This document shows, in pieces, positions 61,807 through 64,000 of a DNA stretch of 64,000 bases (position 1 is the stretch's first letter; every line of letters begins with the position of its first letter). The stretch is from positions 1-64,000 of the forward strand of contig CAMDSC010000005.1 in NCBI GenBank assembly GCA_945907065.1, written 5' to 3'. Below the pieces are notes generated by a model, which saw only the letters and a program-made list of their open reading frames with translations, was not told where the DNA came from and made no database searches. The translations under genes and the position numbers were made by a program. The stretch comes from Chitinophaga pinensis (lineage in GTDB: Bacteria > Bacteroidota > Bacteroidia > NS11-12g > UBA9320).

Positions 61807-64000
61807 ATGATTAAAAAAATTACGCTCTTTATTTTTATTTCAATTCTTTGCTCGGTTTCTTACTACTCAATCTCTAATGGGAATGGCCCGGCGGAAGAAA
61901 TGACTAATGCCCCAAGTGAAGGTAATTGCACAAGTTGTCACAATAGTGGGTCATTGATTACTTCAGGCAGCAACTGGAACAATATTTCTTTAACTTCCAA
62001 TTTTACAGGCAATGGGTACATACCCGACTCTGTTTATGATATTACAATTTCATACAGCCAATCGGGTATAGGCCGATGGGGCTTTGAAGCTACAATCCTT
62101 AATGAATCCAATAAAATGGCTGGTTCACTTTCAGGTTCTGGAAGGGTACAAAAAATAAGTTCTTCAACCTTATCAAGAGAGTATGTTGAGCATACAGCCT
62201 CTGGAACATCATCTACAAGTACAAATGCAACAGAATGGACTTTTAAATGGAAAGCTCCTTCTAAAAATGTTGGAACAGTAACGGTTTACTTATGCCTTAA
62301 TGCCGCTGATGGCGATAACAGCAGTTCAGGTGATGAAATTTATGCCAAAACATTTACTATAAAACCTTCTTCCCTTTTGCCTGTGGCTAGTGCATCAAGC
62401 TCGGATTCCGTGGCCTGTGCCGGGGCCACTGTGGCCTTAAAAGGAAATAGCACAAACTCAGCTTCAAGTTGGAGTTGGACAGTTCAGGGAGCAACGTTTG
62501 TTACAGGCTCATCAACATCACAAAACCCGGTAGTTAAATTCAGTTCTGCCAATACCTATCTTGCCATTCTTACTTCCAAAAATTCTAAAGGGTCATCATT
62601 ACCCGATACTCAAAAAATTGTAATAAAAAGCTCCCCTACCGTATCAATTGCAGGCAACAGTTCTTACACTATTTGTAAAGGAGATTCAGTAAAACTGGTG
62701 GCTACCAGTAACAGTAATTATACTTATAAATGGTCACCCGGCGGAGCCACTACTAGCACCATTATGGCAGGAGATACAGGCACTTATTTTGTAACGGCAA
62801 CAGATAAAACAACGAGTTGCTCAACCCTATCAGGCGTAGTAAAAATATCCCATCATCCATACTATACTGTAAAACTTACACGTGATATAACCAACGATAG
62901 TTTTTGCCAAAGCAAGAACGTTACATTCACTGCTAATGGAACGGGCACATTGGATACAATACTTTATTATACCGTTTCATCTGGGTTATTCCTTCGGACG
63001 GCCAATAATCCAAGAGGTATAACAATAGTCCAATCGTCCAAAATTTATACAAAGGGAAAAGATTCAAAAGGCTGCCTGACTCCAAACAGCGACACATTGA
63101 ATTTTGTGGTTAGCCCAAATCCTAAGGTTTCCATTTCAGGTACAAGTGCGACGATTTGTAAAGGAGATTCTGTAAAACTAACAGCTAACGGTAGCGGAGG
63201 TGGAGGAGTTTACACTTATAAATGGCTACCCTGGGGATATAAGACCCAAACCATACAGGCCAAAGATTCAGGATTTTATGGAGTCAGAGTAACTGACCAA
63301 AACAAATGCACCGATTCCAGCAATTTGGTTAAGATTTCTCACTTCCCTTATTACTCGGTAAGTATAACCCGGGATGTAACCAATGACAGTATTTGTTTAG
63401 GAACGACTGTTAAAATCACTGCAACAGCCAATCCAACAATTACTTTCGACTCATTGTTTTATTATTCGCCATCAGGCTTATTTCAAAAAACAAAAGCCAA
63501 CCCTTTAACGTTAAACCTCTCTTCAAATATTAAATTATTTGTTAGGGGAAAGGATTCAAAAAAATGTTTAACTGATAATAGTAACACCTTTAATTTTGTG
63601 GTAAAAAACCCACTATCCTCCACTACCTTGTCATGCCTGAATAAAACAACTAATGGGTTTGATATTAGTTGGTCAGCAATTACAGGAGCCACAGGATATA
63701 GAATTAGTCTTGATAGTGGCAAAATCTGGAAAATACCAAGTTCAGGAAATTCAGGGCTTTCTCATAGTGTAAACGGTTTTCCTGCTTCTACAAATATTCA
63801 AGTATGGGTTAAAGCTCTTGATAATTTCCCATGCAACGAAAGCCCTGTTAGCAAAATAGTATGTGGTTCTTTACCATGCAGTCCGCTTAGTTATGATATA
63901 ATTTTTCCAAAGGATGCCTGCAAAGATGACCTGATTACGTTTAAAATTAGAAACCTGAAATCGAACTTTTACTCTTTAACCCTTGATGGAGGAACGCCTT
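61807..64000 (+). CDS. Large secreted repeat protein with choice-of-anchor V domain (partial)
   Basis: From ATG 61807 the frame stays open to the window edge (at least 731 codons; I read it codon by codon). A signal peptide (IKKITLFIFISILCSVSYYS) leads into NGPAEEMTNAPSEGNCTSCH, with a CxxCH pattern typical of choice-of-anchor V domains in Bacteroidota; in other proteins such a site binds haem. After this comes a PKD/Ig-like domain and two tandem units of about 161 residues, then a fibronectin-like domain from about residue 600. A T9SS signal is expected beyond the edge. Confidence 0.85.
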   Translation, partial: MIKKITLFIFISILCSVSYYSISNGNGPAEEMTNAPSEGNCTSCHNSGSLITSGSNWNNISLTSNFTGNGYIPDSVYDITISYSQSGIGRWGFEATILNESNKMAGSLSGSGRVQKISSSTLSREYVEHTASGTSSTSTNATEWTFKWKAPSKNVGTVTVYLCLNAADGDNSSSGDEIYAKTFTIKPSSLLPVASASSSDSVACAGATVALKGNSTNSASSWSWTVQGATFVTGSSTSQNPVVKFSSANTYLAILTSKNSKGSSLPDTQKIVIKSSPTVSIAGNSSYTICKGDSVKLVATSNSNYTYKWSPGGATTSTIMAGDTGTYFVTATDKTTSCSTLSGVVKISHHPYYTVKLTRDITNDSFCQSKNVTFTANGTGTLDTILYYTVSSGLFLRTANNPRGITIVQSSKIYTKGKDSKGCLTPNSDTLNFVVSPNPKVSISGTSATICKGDSVKLTANGSGGGGVYTYKWLPWGYKTQTIQAKDSGFYGVRVTDQNKCTDSSNLVKISHFPYYSVSITRDVTNDSICLGTTVKITATANPTITFDSLFYYSPSGLFQKTKANPLTLNLSSNIKLFVRGKDSKKCLTDNSNTFNFVVKNPLSSTTLSCLNKTTNGFDISWSAITGATGYRISLDSGKIWKIPSSGNSGLSHSVNGFPASTNIQVWVKALDNFPCNESPVSKIVCGSLPCSPLSYDIIFPKDACKDDLITFKIRNLKSNFYSLTLDGGTP
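62671..63600 (+). repeat. Two tandem ~161-codon repeats in the secreted protein
   Basis: ATTTGTAAAGGAGATTC at 62671 recurs 483 bases later at 63154. Both units read ICKGDSVKL, YTYKW, a KISH-x-PYY stretch, TRD-x-TNDS and GKDSK-x-C in the same order. The DNA is diverged outside these blocks, so this is an old internal duplication. Confidence 0.8.

Overview
The window is AT-rich (by eye about one third G+C) chromosomal DNA of a Bacteroidota bacterium, outside the well-known gut Bacteroides. Four signs point there. Several large secreted proteins end in type IX secretion (T9SS) sorting domains. Promoters match the Bacteroidota form TTG-N17-23-TAnnTTTG, and strong Shine-Dalgarno sites are scarce while TTG and GTG starts are frequent. 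Isoprenoids come from a mevalonate cluster beside a UbiA prenyltransferase. Intergenic DNA carries IS200/RAYT-type palindromes. Genus cannot be named from sequence reading alone. No rRNA, tRNA, CRISPR array, plasmid or intact phage region was seen.

Layout. 1-7.0 kb: the tail of an O-antigen-ligase-like gene, an outer-membrane protein, an overlapping polyphosphate kinase/exopolyphosphatase pair, a palindrome cluster, a T9SS PKD protein and a small cysteine-containing secreted protein whose reading frame breaks at a U_UUU_UUA run. 7.1-8.5 kb: a YdcF-like protein, a nested palindrome cluster and an IS200-type transposase cut by an amber codon. 8.6-11.6 kb: diphosphomevalonate decarboxylase, mevalonate kinase and a UbiA prenyltransferase. 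11.6-24.6 kb: NlpC/P60 peptidase and ferredoxin, a ruined potassium channel, GlmM, a BtuF-like protein, cystathionine beta-synthase, a glycosyltransferase, FabG, a TlpA-like thioredoxin, Ddl and a PASTA protein. 24.6-33.5 kb: T9SS protein, rhodanese, a seven-haem TPR lipoprotein, RNase P RNA, an NtrC-type regulator, a Sua5 enzyme with no ordinary start codon and an MsbA-like exporter.

33.6-43.8 kb: a cobalamin riboswitch upstream of a duplicated-DUF4465 T9SS protein, then carA, enolase, a ComB phosphatase, a serine hydrolase, a subtilase/barrel pair and an aminotransferase. 44-48.7 kb: an apparent operon of a GltD-like flavoprotein with ferredoxin domains and both subunits of a 2-oxoacid:ferredoxin oxidoreductase. 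48.8-64 kb: NYN-LOTUS protein, DinB protein, a beta-helix T9SS protein, CBS protein, amidase, HU, shikimate kinase, a peptide-type ABC permease, a DoxX/MauE protein with a large insertion, FolP, a metallo-hydrolase, CorA, an SDR reductase, and a large repeat-containing secreted protein running off the end.

Most of the window is housekeeping. The parts most worth following are: the possible -1 frameshift gene (6.5-7.0 kb), the B12-riboswitch/DUF4465 unit (33.6-35.5 kb), the palindrome clusters with a decaying transposase (4.1 and 7.9-8.5 kb), the start-codon loss in Sua5 (30.7 kb), and the decayed channel (12.8-13.5 kb). I did not find a clearly new multi-gene defence or biosynthetic system.
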